DNA of 64,000 nt from Halocatena pleomorpha. Lineage in GTDB: Archaea > Halobacteriota > Halobacteria > Halobacteriales > Haloarculaceae. Location: contig NZ_RRCH01000008.1 of assembly GCF_003862495.1 (NCBI RefSeq), forward strand, positions 1 to 64,000. Direction: 5' to 3'. Every line of letters begins with the position of its first letter. The first letter of the stretch is position 1. Of this stretch, positions 45,135 to 53,448 are shown one piece after another. Below the pieces are notes generated by a model, which saw only the letters and a program-made list of their open reading frames with translations, ran no database searches and had not been told where the DNA came from. Made by a program: the position numbers and the translations under genes.

Positions 45135-45177
45135 TCGAAGCCGTACGCTTTTGCGCGTGCTTCTCGATAGGTGATGT

Positions 45178-45438
45178 ATGACACGAGAGGAGCTTATGAC
45201 GGCGAGCAAAGCGCTCAATCAGGCCACCACGGGCGCGGACGACCGTCACCGCCAGCGAATCGAAGACCAGTCCGAACAGCTCAAGCAGTTGGCCGAACGG
45301 GAACAAGATCCCGATCACGGCCGGTTGGATCGACACATGAACGTTCTCAGAGAACTCCACGATGAGACCAATGATCCCGATATCGAGCGCGCCTACGAGC
45401 GACTCCAAGCATATCGACAGGGCGTGAGCGGCGTATGA
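45178..45438 (+). CDS. Small coiled-coil haloarchaeal protein (86 aa)
   Basis: Highly charged and helical, with MTREELMTASKALNQAT, ESQ-like QRIEDQSEQLKQLAEREQDPDHGRLDRHMNVL and IERAYERLQAYR. It resembles a conserved haloarchaeal family of unknown function. ATG 45178 follows the Mrr-like gene by 43 bases. Confidence 0.68.
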   Translation: MTREELMTASKALNQATTGADDRHRQRIEDQSEQLKQLAEREQDPDHGRLDRHMNVLRELHDETNDPDIERAYERLQAYRQGVSGV

Positions 45439-45457
45439 GCTGAAAAGCAACCGTTTT

Positions 45458-45667
45458 ATGGACGTATTCCAAGATTCAGATATGCAACGACGAGCAGCCG
45501 CGACGTATTTGCTGTTCTTTCTCGTGATCGGAATCGGGGCGTACGCGATCCGAACAATGGCTAACGTTCCAGCAGGACGTGCTGGAGGACTCGGGGCTGT
45601 AGCAGTAATGAGTCTGCTCGCCGGGATCCTTATAATCGGATTGTCGTATCTCCCCGTTCGCGGATAG
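45458..45667 (+). CDS. Small membrane protein (69 aa)
   Basis: Two hydrophobic helices, AAATYLLFFLVIGIGAYAI and GAVAVMSLLAGILIIGLSYL, after an N-terminal basic QRRA. ATG 45482 is an alternative start giving 61 aa. The function is unknown. It ends 12 bases before the tRNA-Lys gene on the opposite strand. Confidence 0.65.
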   Translation: MDVFQDSDMQRRAAATYLLFFLVIGIGAYAIRTMANVPAGRAGGLGAVAVMSLLAGILIIGLSYLPVRG

Positions 45668-45679
45668 GAACACCAAAAA

Positions 45680-45753
45680 CGGGCTGGGAGGGACTTGAAC
45701 CCCCGGCCATCTGGTTAAAAGCCAGACGCTCTGCCAGACTGAGCTACCAGCCC
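45680..45753 (-). tRNA. tRNA-Lys (TTT anticodon)
   Basis: A 74-nt cloverleaf: acceptor GGGCTGG/CCAGCCC, D-arm with AGCTCAGTCTGGCAGAGC, anticodon stem TCTGG/CCAGA with loop CTTTTAA, T-arm GGGGGTTCAAGTCCCTC. The anticodon TTT reads lysine AAA/AAG. No intron is present and CCA is not encoded. Confidence 0.95.
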
Positions 45754-45845
45754 TCATCTGCACGTTTACCGTCCCCCGGCTAAACCGTTACGGAATACGT
45801 TTCCCGTGAGCTACTTGGGGTAGTGGAGAGCGATATCAAACCTTG

Positions 45846-46511
45846 TTACCGTCTCTGGTTGGTGGTCTGTTCAAGCGCGTCGGTGACGATTGTTTCAGGA
45901 TCAGTGTCGTTGATGGCAGCGACACGCCGGAGTTCGAGATACGTTTGCGATGGCAGAGACAGCGTGAGCCGACCGAGTTCAAGCCCGCGTTTTTCGAGCG
46001 CAGCTCCGAGTGAGCGGCCATCGTTCACGTCGCTTGCGATCGCCCGAACCTCTCTGACAGTGAGATCGTGGTCAAGCACAGTCCACGCGAGTTGGTACCG
46101 GGTTTCTCCGTGAACGCGAGCGATGTGTTTGGCCGCGGTGGGCGCGATCCGACCCGTGGCAACGTATTTTCGTACCGGCCGAGGAAGATCGTGAACCCGC
46201 GCCCACTTCCGGATGAACGACACCGTTACCCCATCACCGGCGCGCTCAGCAGCGCTCTTGTACGACCCTTCGCCACGGACCAAAGCAGCACACGCCGCCG
46301 CGCCGCGGAGCATGTAGATGTTGTCTTCGGCTCCGGCCGTGTTGTCTGCGAACGCTCGCACTGTTTCTGCCGCCGCTGACAGACTCTCGGGATCAGACGG
46401 ATCGAACTGAACCGCTTGTGGGGCCCGTTCACCCGCCAACTCCGGATTGCCACGAATCACTGGCTGGCCGACGGGAGATTCACGGTCTGTCGGCGGTGGA
46501 TTACCACTCAT
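45846..46511 (-). CDS. Conserved haloarchaeal HTH protein (ParB/KorB-like helix)
   Basis: A 221-aa acidic protein. A central region, MLRGAAACAALVRGEGSYKSAAERAGDGVTVSFIRKWARVHDLPRPVRKYVATGRIAPTAAKHIARV, has the layout of a ParB-type HTH (helix, turn, then 'G-x-(I/L)-x-x-x-x-A-x-x-(I/L)'). This matches from memory a family I know as DUF7119. The role is unknown, though DNA binding is likely. It lies downstream of two very small genes on the same strand. Confidence 0.75.
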   Translation of the reverse strand: MSGNPPPTDRESPVGQPVIRGNPELAGERAPQAVQFDPSDPESLSAAAETVRAFADNTAGAEDNIYMLRGAAACAALVRGEGSYKSAAERAGDGVTVSFIRKWARVHDLPRPVRKYVATGRIAPTAAKHIARVHGETRYQLAWTVLDHDLTVREVRAIASDVNDGRSLGAALEKRGLELGRLTLSLPSQTYLELRRVAAINDTDPETIVTDALEQTTNQRR

Positions 46512-46568
46512 TATTCACGGAAACGAAGGCAATGATGAAAAACGTCTCGGGAAACAAATCTGGGACAC

Positions 46569-46748
46569 TCACCCGTCCCGCTGTTCGGAGAGATGTTCCC
46601 AGATCTCCGTACATCCACAGCCGTCCTCGACTCCTTCGAGATGCGACCGATCGGTCTCTTGGTCGGTGTCCTCACCACTGTCGAATCGACACGCATCGGT
46701 CTCCGAATCCACATCCACGTTCGACGTCATGCTGTCGGCGTTGCTCAT
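46569..46748 (-). CDS. Small acidic Cys-containing protein (59 aa)
   Basis: An Asp/Glu/Ser-rich N-terminus is followed by the conserved-looking VEDGCGCTEIWEHLSEQRDG. I recall similar CTEIWEHLSE tails in other haloarchaeal microproteins. ATG 46748 overlaps the stop of an upstream 30-codon gene (ATGA), so the pair is translationally coupled. Function unknown. Confidence 0.6.
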   Translation of the reverse strand: MSNADSMTSNVDVDSETDACRFDSGEDTDQETDRSHLEGVEDGCGCTEIWEHLSEQRDG

Positions 46749-46837
46749 CTGAAACACACCTCAGGATCTTCGTAAAGTTCCGGCGCGACATCTGCCGACG
46801 TGTGCTGGCGCACTTCACTCAGTTCCGCGTCTGTCAT
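46745..46837 (-). CDS. Microprotein of 30 aa coupled to the next gene
   Basis: The frame encodes MTDAELSEVRQHTSADVAPE and a further ten residues ending CFR. Its TGA overlaps the ATG of the 59-aa gene (ATGA). Upstream on the same strand are a TATA-like ttataca about 27 bases before the ATG and a GGAG 5 bases before it. Both signals and the acidic composition argue that this very short gene is real. Confidence 0.5.
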   Translation of the reverse strand: MTDAELSEVRQHTSADVAPELYEDPEVCFR

Positions 46838-47101
46838 CACTCCTCTTACGATGCTATCATGTATAAGCCCATGTCCCGCTGTAAGGCTGGCCCGTGCTAT
46901 CGTTTTGAGGAATTATTTGCCCGTATCTGTGCCGGCGTATATCTGACCATTCGGGTTCTGTCCAGTGGTTATGTCCGTTCGAAGCGTCACCAGAGTTGGT
47001 GACGAGAGCGAAAGCGAAGTTCCCATGTTATACATAATAGATAATTGATGTTTTCGTGTAGCCTGTGACTGCTTCCGATCGTCGGGATTACTACTGTCGG
47101 G

Positions 47102-47437
47102 ATGGAACAACTAGGTGTGACGACCTCGGTTCATCAACTCGACGACGGGGCGTGGATCAGCGTGAACGACCGTCGCGTTATGCCTGTGAGCGATCTGTGG
47201 CAGTTACGAGATCACGAGTTCTGTGAGTGTGAGGTGGCTGACGTACTCGCTGAAGGGTTCGTCGAGGTCGGCACCGATCGCTTGAACGTCGAAGCGCGGA
47301 TTGCAGGCCAGTGTATCGTCTGTGGCTCCGACGGCGTGACTGGATGGCTCCAGATGGGCACCGTCGACCCGGAAACCGGCCAGTTCCGCCCCGTCGTTCC
47401 TGAGAGCGTTCACCGGCCACATCCTGTCACGAGATAG
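47102..47437 (+). CDS. Hypothetical haloarchaeal protein (111 aa)
   Basis: An acidic protein with four cysteines, including the pair CEC (residues 42-44) and CIVC (about 71-74), that may bind a metal. Other notable segments are GAWISVNDRRVMPVSDLWQLRDHEF and RIAGQCIVCGSDGVTGWLQM. No known family is assigned. It lies 85 bases upstream of the nitrite/sulfite reductase gene on the same strand. Confidence 0.6.
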   Translation: MEQLGVTTSVHQLDDGAWISVNDRRVMPVSDLWQLRDHEFCECEVADVLAEGFVEVGTDRLNVEARIAGQCIVCGSDGVTGWLQMGTVDPETGQFRPVVPESVHRPHPVTR

Positions 47438-47522
47438 CGGACATATTTTCCTGATAGCTGATGAGGGAGGGAGCCTTGTCGGAATACGTGAAGATTTAGG
47501 CGCAGGACTGTTGGGCGTTGAT

Positions 47523-49268
47523 ATGCCGAGTAAGGTCGAGGGATGGAAAGACGAGGTGTACGGAGCCGAAATCCGTGAACATCTCTTTCAGTTCGCTGAA
47601 GAAGGGTGGGACTCGATTCCAGAGGACGAACACGATGCGTGGTTCGAGCGGTTCAAATGGTGGGGGTTGTACCACCAGCGCAAGGGTCAAGAAGGCAATT
47701 TCATGATGCGTGTCGGAGTGCCTGGTGGCCGTCTCACACCCGACCAACTCCGCACTATCGGGGAAATCGCTGCAGAGTACGCCCATGGCCCGGTCGATAA
47801 CCCCGAATTCGGAGACGGATTCGTCGATTTTACTACTCGCCAATCGATTCAGCTACACTGGATTCAGATTGAAGACATTCCGGAAATCTTCGAGAAACTC
47901 GACGCACACGGACTGTCGACGATTCAGGCGTGTGGTGACTCTTGGCGCAACATCGTCGGGAGTCCCGTCGCCGGTCGGGACGCTGACGAGCACATGAACG
48001 TGTGGCCGGTCATCGAAGGATTGAACGAGGAGTTCAAGAACAATCCCGATCACGCTAACCTTCCTCGCAAGTGGAAGGTGTCGGTAACGGGAGACACTCG
48101 CGGCGCAGGTCAGGGAGACATCAACGATCTCGCGTTTGAGCCGGCGGTCAAGGAGATCGACGGTGAAACGGTCTCGGGCTTTAACGTCCGCGTTGGGGGT
48201 GGACTCGCTCGGAAAGAGCCCCGGTTCGCCCGTGATATTGACGTGTTCTGCACGCCCGAGACGATTTACGACGTGGCTGGGGCCGTGTCGGCCCTGTTCA
48301 GAGATCACGGCGACCGCGACGATCGCTTCAGCGCTCGGGTCAAGTTCTTGATGGACGAGTGGGGTCCAGCGAAGTTCCGGCGGGTTCTCGACGAGGAGTA
48401 CGTCGACTACGAGCTACCGACCGCGGGTGAGGACCTCCGTGATGAGTACGATTACAACGCAGGGCGCGCCGACGCCCCTGGCGATTATATTGGGGTCCAC
48501 GAGCAACACGACGGGCAGCATTTCGTCGGGTTGAGCGTGCTCGTGGGTCGAATGGGGGCAGAAGAAGTCATCGAACTCGCTGACACTGCTGGGGCGTACG
48601 GCTCCGAACTCATCGGCGTCACCCAGCGCCAGAACCTCATCGTCGCTGATATCGACGAGTCGGATCTCGATGACTTCCTCGCAGAACCGCTGTTGACGGA
48701 GTACAGCCCCGATCCCCATCCGTTCATGCGTGGTTCGATCGCGTGTACGGGCACGGAGTTCTGCTCGCTGTCGATCGTTGAAACGAAAAACCGAATGGTG
48801 CGGTACGCCCGCTGGCTCCGAAACAACGTTTCGGTACCGGACGGCGTAGAAGACTTCCACATTCACCTGTCGGGCTGTACGGCGTCGTGTGCTCAGCCAC
48901 AGATCGCTGACATCAGCCTTCGCGGGATGAAAACCAGAAAGAACGGTGAGCCGGTCGAAGCATTCGATATCGGTCTTGGCGGCGGTCTCGGAGAAGAACC
49001 CCAGTTTGCCGACTGGATCGAGATGCGCGTCGCGGCCGACGAGGTGCCGGGCTACATCGAAAATCTACTCGGAACGTACGAGGACCAGCGCGACGGTGAG
49101 AGCTTCCGGGAGTTCATCGCGGCCCACGATGAGGAGGAACTCCAAGAACTCGCTGACCCCGAGGAGACGAGTTACGAGGATCCCTACATGCACAACACGA
49201 AAATGACGTGGTACCCATACGCCGAGGACGACGCGATGGCGAGTTCACCCGCTCCGGCCGACGATTAA
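47523..49268 (+). CDS. Ferredoxin-dependent nitrite/sulfite reductase
   Basis: About 581 aa with two ferredoxin-like half-repeats and the siroheme/[4Fe-4S] ligand cysteines in ACTGTEFC (about 408-414) and GCTASC (about 452-456). N-terminal KWWGLYHQRKGQEGNFMMRV and DFTTRQSIQLHW are characteristic of the family. It performs six-electron reduction of nitrite to ammonia or sulfite to sulfide. The two activities cannot be told apart with confidence here, since no nasA or APS reductase genes are adjacent. ATG 47523 is preferred to the earlier in-frame start at 47511. Confidence 0.9.
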   Translation: MPSKVEGWKDEVYGAEIREHLFQFAEEGWDSIPEDEHDAWFERFKWWGLYHQRKGQEGNFMMRVGVPGGRLTPDQLRTIGEIAAEYAHGPVDNPEFGDGFVDFTTRQSIQLHWIQIEDIPEIFEKLDAHGLSTIQACGDSWRNIVGSPVAGRDADEHMNVWPVIEGLNEEFKNNPDHANLPRKWKVSVTGDTRGAGQGDINDLAFEPAVKEIDGETVSGFNVRVGGGLARKEPRFARDIDVFCTPETIYDVAGAVSALFRDHGDRDDRFSARVKFLMDEWGPAKFRRVLDEEYVDYELPTAGEDLRDEYDYNAGRADAPGDYIGVHEQHDGQHFVGLSVLVGRMGAEEVIELADTAGAYGSELIGVTQRQNLIVADIDESDLDDFLAEPLLTEYSPDPHPFMRGSIACTGTEFCSLSIVETKNRMVRYARWLRNNVSVPDGVEDFHIHLSGCTASCAQPQIADISLRGMKTRKNGEPVEAFDIGLGGGLGEEPQFADWIEMRVAADEVPGYIENLLGTYEDQRDGESFREFIAAHDEEELQELADPEETSYEDPYMHNTKMTWYPYAEDDAMASSPAPADD

Positions 49269-49311
49269 CGCGAACGGTCAGGTTTACCGTTCTCAGGCGT
49301 GTTCGTCCGGT

Positions 49312-49593
49312 ATGGCCGACCGAATCATGACGGTCAACGCGTACACCACGCTCGATCTCCTCGTGGGCCACGCAGAGGGACACGGGTTCGAGGAGGACGC
49401 AATGGCGACACTCAACGTTCGTACGCCTCGTACGGAGCCAGACCACGTCACACTCGAACTCGAATTGGACAACACCGAACTCGACCACCTGCCAGCACAC
49501 GCCGACTCGGTGACGCTGACCGCCGGTCAGGCGCGGACACTGGCTCAAGAGCTTACCGAGTGCGCAAAACAGATCGAATCAGAATCTGAGTAA
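49312..49593 (+). CDS. Small haloarchaeal protein (93 aa)
   Basis: MADRIMTVNAYTTLDLLVGHAEGHGFEEDAMATLNV followed by acidic beta strands and a C-terminal helix. This matches from memory a conserved family I know as DUF6360. Function unknown. It lies 43 bases after the reductase and may share its transcript. Confidence 0.68.
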   Translation: MADRIMTVNAYTTLDLLVGHAEGHGFEEDAMATLNVRTPRTEPDHVTLELELDNTELDHLPAHADSVTLTAGQARTLAQELTECAKQIESESE

Positions 49594-49596
49594 GGA

Positions 49597-50118
49597 TTAC
49601 AGTCGAAGCGACATTTCGAATTCGAAGTTCTGGGTGTTACTCGGTTCGAACCCAACCTTTCGGTAGAGCGTGCGCGCGGCGGTGTTCCACCGTTCGACCG
49701 ATAGCCAGACCTGTTCGATGCCCTGCTCCTGTCCGGCCCCCAACAGCGCCGTGATGAGTTTCGTTCCGATTCCGAGTTCCTGGAACTCACCCAAAACGAA
49801 AATGGCGAGTTCGTACTCCTCGGTTCCGTCGGGGACGAGCGTCGCGTGGCCAACAAGTCGATCCTCCGTCGAGGCGATGACGTTGACAGCGTCGTCGGTG
49901 AGGATGCGATCGAGCCACTCCTGGATGCGGTCGTCGGTCGTCGGAGGAATTCCCTGTGCCCGATCCGTCGGATCGAACGCGCGGTACATCTCAAGGAAGG
50001 CATCGAAATCGCCACCGGTGTACTCGTGGATACGCACGGTGTGACCGGCAGCGTCCTCGAACGGTATCGGCGGGGACTCGAACGACCCGGCCGGTTCGGA
50101 TGGATAGACACGCGTCAT
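49597..50118 (-). CDS. GNAT N-acetyltransferase
   Basis: A 173-aa acetyltransferase. GNAT motif A is LAIFVLGEFQELGIGTKLITALLGAG (acetyl-CoA loop Q-x-x-G-I-G), followed by EQVWLSVERWNTAARTLYRKVGFEPS. The substrate is unknown. Its ATG (50118) overlaps the end of the upstream UspA-type gene by 4 bases, so the two are co-translated. Confidence 0.85.
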   Translation of the reverse strand: MTRVYPSEPAGSFESPPIPFEDAAGHTVRIHEYTGGDFDAFLEMYRAFDPTDRAQGIPPTTDDRIQEWLDRILTDDAVNVIASTEDRLVGHATLVPDGTEEYELAIFVLGEFQELGIGTKLITALLGAGQEQGIEQVWLSVERWNTAARTLYRKVGFEPSNTQNFEFEMSLRL

Positions 50119-50480
50119 CGTACTAGCGTGACCGTCATTGTTGCGTTCAAGAGAACGAACTCCGCAACGTCCGTGAGTTGGATCTTCCCGAGTGGACTCC
50201 GTCGTCCGCCATCGATGATGACTCGATCGAAATCCTCGCGCTCCGCGAGTTCAACGAGTTCACTGCCAGCGTGCCCGGTAAGCGATCTGATCGAAACATC
50301 GATGGAACATTCAGAAAAGAACTCTTCAACCTCCGCTTCGAGCAGATCAGCTGGTGGACCGTTATCGGTTTCCACGATGGCGACGGTGATCTCGTCCCCC
50401 ATGGCTGTGGCGCGCTTGAGAGCCGTCTCAAGCACTGCCTGCGTTCGATCGCTGCGATCGATCCCGACGAGCAGTTTCAT
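50115..50480 (-). CDS. UspA-type universal stress protein
   Basis: A single UspA domain of 121 aa, starting MKLLVGIDRSDRTQAVLETALKRA. The C-terminal ATP loop normally reads G-x2-G-x9-G-(S/T); here RVIIDGGRRSPLGKIQLTDVAEFVL keeps a shortened version. It is coupled to the acetyltransferase downstream, a common pairing. It probably acts in stress physiology or acetylation control. Confidence 0.82.
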   Translation of the reverse strand: MKLLVGIDRSDRTQAVLETALKRATAMGDEITVAIVETDNGPPADLLEAEVEEFFSECSIDVSIRSLTGHAGSELVELAEREDFDRVIIDGGRRSPLGKIQLTDVAEFVLLNATMTVTLVR

Positions 50481-50526
50481 AGCGATCGATTGCTCGCGCG
50501 AGCTAAAAGTCTCTCGGCGGCGTTAT

Positions 50527-50680
50527 CGGAACGCTTCGTGTTCCGGTTAGCAGCCAGAAATCAAAGATTTCTGGCGACATCGCCAGAACCGAATGTTCTG
50601 GCTAGCAGCCGAGCGTCGCTCGGCGACATCACCGGAATGGAAAGCGTTCCGGTTAGCAGCCAGAAATCAAAGATTTCTGG
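50527..50680. repeat. Tandem hairpin array with alternating linkers
   Basis: Six hairpins occur in about 155 bases: 50527-50545 (CGGAAC), 50554-50574 (CCAGAAATC, AAA loop), 50583-50601 (CCAGAAC), 50609-50623 (CCGAGC), 50632-50652 (CCGGAA) and 50660-50680 (exact copy of the second). Linkers alternate between TTAGCAG-type (GTTAGCAG, CTAGCAG, TTAGCAG) and CGACATC-type (CGACATCG, CGACATCA, CGACACG). Stems differ but complement within each unit. It lies between the UspA gene and the divergent acidic-protein gene at 50712. Confidence 0.88.
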
Positions 50681-50711
50681 CGACACGCTTTTTCATCGCC
50701 CAGTACCCAGT

Positions 50712-51332
50712 ATGCGTATGACCGACGATTCTGTAGGTAACGGGGAATCATCCGCAGTTCCTCCAATCGAATCTGACGACACCCCCGACGATGACAACGC
50801 GAACGCGGAATCAGAAACCGAACAGGAAGGCGAGATGCCCGATGACATCCGCCAATACGATCGGTTTAAGAAGATCGACGGCAGCGAGTACGAGCGGGCG
50901 AACGAGTTCCTCCGTGATCGGACGTACATCACGGCGCGCGAGTGGGCCATCGCCCGACTGTGTTCAGATTTCCGGACCGAGACCGGCGTTGAGATGACGA
51001 AAATCGGGGAAAATCTCCCAGATCTCGTGCCGTTCATGGAAGACACCTACACCCCGCAGGCGGTCAATCAGGCCCGGTCGGCGTTCGAAGAGAAGATCAG
51101 GACGGCGGGAGCGACATTTCTCTACGGCGCGATGTGCGATTTCTTCACTGCTGAAGAATTGGACGACATCATGTACGAATCTACGGAGGTTGCGAAGTTC
51201 CTACTGGAAGTCGAGGGCGTCGATCTCTCTGTCGAACAGGAACTTGAAGCCGAAGAGCGCGTTTCGAACATGATGCGAGAAGTGCGTGAAGCCAGTGCTG
51301 AACTCCGAGCGGACGAACGCGAAGAGGAGTAG
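50712..51332 (+). CDS. Conserved acidic haloarchaeal protein (206 aa)
   Basis: A disordered acidic N-terminus of about 45 residues is followed by a helical domain (YERANEFLRDRTYITAREWAIARLCSDFRTETGVEMTKIGENLPDLVPF) and a C-terminal coiled coil. This matches from memory a family I know as DUF5806. The function is unknown; the helical core looks like a nucleic acid or protein-binding fold. ATGs at 50712 and 50718 are both possible. The long in-frame extension upstream runs through the hairpin array and is not coding. Its stop abuts the next gene's stop on the other strand. Confidence 0.75.
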   Translation: MRMTDDSVGNGESSAVPPIESDDTPDDDNANAESETEQEGEMPDDIRQYDRFKKIDGSEYERANEFLRDRTYITAREWAIARLCSDFRTETGVEMTKIGENLPDLVPFMEDTYTPQAVNQARSAFEEKIRTAGATFLYGAMCDFFTAEELDDIMYESTEVAKFLLEVEGVDLSVEQELEAEERVSNMMREVREASAELRADEREEE

Positions 51333-51794
51333 CTACGCCGACGGGGACCCGGTCTCGAAGAGGTCGAAGTCGTCGTAGTCGATGGTGATTGTCTGGTCGC
51401 CCGTGAGTGTTCTGATGGAGGCAATGAGTCCGTCGTCGGCTTGTTCGGCCAGTTCCATTGCCGCTTGGTGGTCGTAGTACAACGGACAACAGACAGCAAT
51501 TTCGCGCTCGGCGTCGCGAGTGACCGCGAGCACGAACATGACGCCACCGTCCTCGGCCCGGTACAGTTCGGTGGCGTCGAACGCTGCCTCCGCCACAGCC
51601 GTCCGTAGCTGGGAGAATTCGTTATCAGGAACGAGCACGTCGAAGCCCGGTGGCTCGCCCGGAAGCGGCGTCACGTCGCCGGGATGGAGTTCGATGACCG
51701 TCCAGCCGGCAGCTCGGTAGTCGTTCGCCGTCGCTTCCATGTCGTCGATTACGGCGTCCCACTGTTCGGAGACTGATTCGATCGGTACATCCAT
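51333..51794 (-). CDS. Haloarchaeal DUF-type protein (153 aa)
   Basis: A soluble alpha/beta acidic protein, with AGWTVIELHPGDVTPLPGEPPGFDVLVPDNEF, MFVLAVTRDAEREIAVCCPLYYDHQAAMELAEQA and DQTITIDYDDFDLFETG. No catalytic motif was seen. It is common in haloarchaea but unnamed to me. ATG 51794 is preferred over 51806. It is tail-to-tail with the preceding gene with no spacer. Confidence 0.65.
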   Translation of the reverse strand: MDVPIESVSEQWDAVIDDMEATANDYRAAGWTVIELHPGDVTPLPGEPPGFDVLVPDNEFSQLRTAVAEAAFDATELYRAEDGGVMFVLAVTRDAEREIAVCCPLYYDHQAAMELAEQADDGLIASIRTLTGDQTITIDYDDFDLFETGSPSA

Positions 51795-51915
51795 ACTCCG
51801 TTTCACAGAGCAACGCGCATAGGGATTATCTTCTGCTGGGTGTCTGACTGTCGAGCAGAGGAGGCGAAGATTGATATGGGAAACAGAAGGGCTGTTCTGG
51901 CCGTCCGAACACAGA

Positions 51916-53265
51916 CTACGGTTTCGGGTCGAAGTAGCGGGCGAACTCGGTGCCGAACTCCTCGGCGAGCGTCGCGGTTCGTGGACCGATCATGATCTCG
52001 TAGTTCTCATTGAGCGCGTCCTCGATATCCACACCAAGCGCGATCGAAAACAGTTGTTCTTCGAGCACCGAACGGACGCTCGTGCGTTCACGGGAACGCT
52101 CGACCACGTACCGATTGCCGTCGATGAACGGACCGTACGCGTCGCTGTCGGCGTATTTCTCGTAGAAGCTGCTCGCGTGCTCACCGGCGTCAACGGGCGG
52201 ACCGACGTGGCGTTCAACTGCCGGTCGAGCAGGCACTTCACATTCGACGAACAACACAGCATGATCATTCGCGACAGTGGTTGCTCGGAGAGGATCGAAG
52301 CCGCGTCGATCCAGTTCGTCACGAAGCCCGCGGAGTGATCGATCGAGTTGGGGGTACAGCTGGTCGTCGACCAGATCGGGAGCGTCGAATCGCACCGCGA
52401 CCGGCGTCGTTTCACGGTCGGACAACTGAGCGCGCATTGCTTCTTGAGAGAGCGGTTCGGGATCGTCCGGCACGAACCGATCAACCGTCGGATCGTCCTG
52501 GAACGCACGGGCGTGGTGGATCAGCCGGGCGACGTTGCGCTCCGAGCAGACAGCCGCGACGTTGCGCTCGGGATCGGTTGGATCGATCACGACCAACGGC
52601 GCGTCGAATGAGCGTTCCCCGTGTCCTTCGGGATCGATCGTGACGGGAAGTTTCCACTCCGCAACCGACTCGATGAGCGAGCGAAAACAACCGTATTCGA
52701 GCACGAGTAACTCCGTCAGATACCCAGAAAAGCCCCGCGTTCTGAGATCGCTACCGTAGGCACCGATCCCTCGCAGAAAGCCTTTGGCGAGACGAACCGC
52801 CCCCGCAGTCTCGGAATCGAGACGCGTTGCAACGTATTCGGTGTGAAACGGCGTTCGATCGACCGCTGATTGGATCGCGCCCGCACTCTCGACCGCGAAA
52901 CACGGCACGATATCTACGCCAAATCCCGATCGTTCGCCCGTCACGTAGGGGTGTTCTGCGAACTCTTCACGGCCGTCGGGAAGCACCTCCCACCCGACCC
53001 GCAACCCGTATCGTTCGAGTTGTTCGCGCGACAGTTTAGGAGGAAACCGAACGAATACGTCGATGTCTCGGTTACCACTGGTCCACGTGTTCCGCGCGGT
53101 CGAACCGACCTGTAACACGTCTGCCGAGACGGGGAGCTCCTCGACTGCAGTCTCCGCACGCGCGATAAGCGTCTCCGCGACCGCTCCCAATCGTTCCCGT
53201 TCGGTCGGATCGGGATCGACGCGCGAACGAGCCCGATCAGTGACTGCATCGAACGCATCGCCCAT
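51916..53265 (-). CDS. cca: CCA tRNA nucleotidyltransferase (archaeal class I)
   Basis: A 449-aa enzyme with the class I nucleotidyltransferase core QVGSTARNTWTSGNRDIDVFVRF (G-S-T ... D-x-D), plus CCA-specific helices and a tail domain. It adds CCA to tRNA 3' ends, needed here because the three tRNA genes in this window lack encoded CCA. ATG 53265 is preferred; the upstream extension is Arg-rich and non-family. A divergent tRNA-Asn begins about 95 bases upstream. Confidence 0.93.
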   Translation of the reverse strand: MGDAFDAVTDRARSRVDPDPTERERLGAVAETLIARAETAVEELPVSADVLQVGSTARNTWTSGNRDIDVFVRFPPKLSREQLERYGLRVGWEVLPDGREEFAEHPYVTGERSGFGVDIVPCFAVESAGAIQSAVDRTPFHTEYVATRLDSETAGAVRLAKGFLRGIGAYGSDLRTRGFSGYLTELLVLEYGCFRSLIESVAEWKLPVTIDPEGHGERSFDAPLVVIDPTDPERNVAAVCSERNVARLIHHARAFQDDPTVDRFVPDDPEPLSQEAMRAQLSDRETTPVAVRFDAPDLVDDQLYPQLDRSLRGLRDELDRRGFDPLRATTVANDHAVLFVECEVPARPAVERHVGPPVDAGEHASSFYEKYADSDAYGPFIDGNRYVVERSRERTSVRSVLEEQLFSIALGVDIEDALNENYEIMIGPRTATLAEEFGTEFARYFDPKP

Positions 53266-53360
53266 AGCACGGCGGACGGCCCTCCGGCGGTAAAGGATAT
53301 CGGACCGCGAAAGCGAAAAGGATTTCAAGCGAATGCGACTACCAGTTACTACGACGACGG

Positions 53361-53433
53361 GCCGCCATAGCTCAGCTGGTAGAGCACCTCGCTGTTAACG
53401 AGGTTGTCCCAGGTTCGAGCCCTGGTGGTGGCG
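53361..53433 (+). tRNA. tRNA-Asn (GTT anticodon)
   Basis: A 73-nt cloverleaf: acceptor GCCGCCA/TGGTGGC, D-arm AGCTCAGCTGGTAGAGC, anticodon stem CCTCG/CGAGG with loop CTGTTAA, T-arm CCAGGTTCGAGCCCTGG. The anticodon GTT reads AAC/AAU. No intron and no encoded CCA. Confidence 0.95.
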
Positions 53434-53448
53434 TTTTCTACTACCGCA

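Noticed and set aside
50178-50711. Long open frame through the hairpin array in phase with the DUF5806-like gene
   Set aside because: It is antisense to the UspA gene and runs through non-coding hairpins; homologous proteins start at the ATG near 50712.
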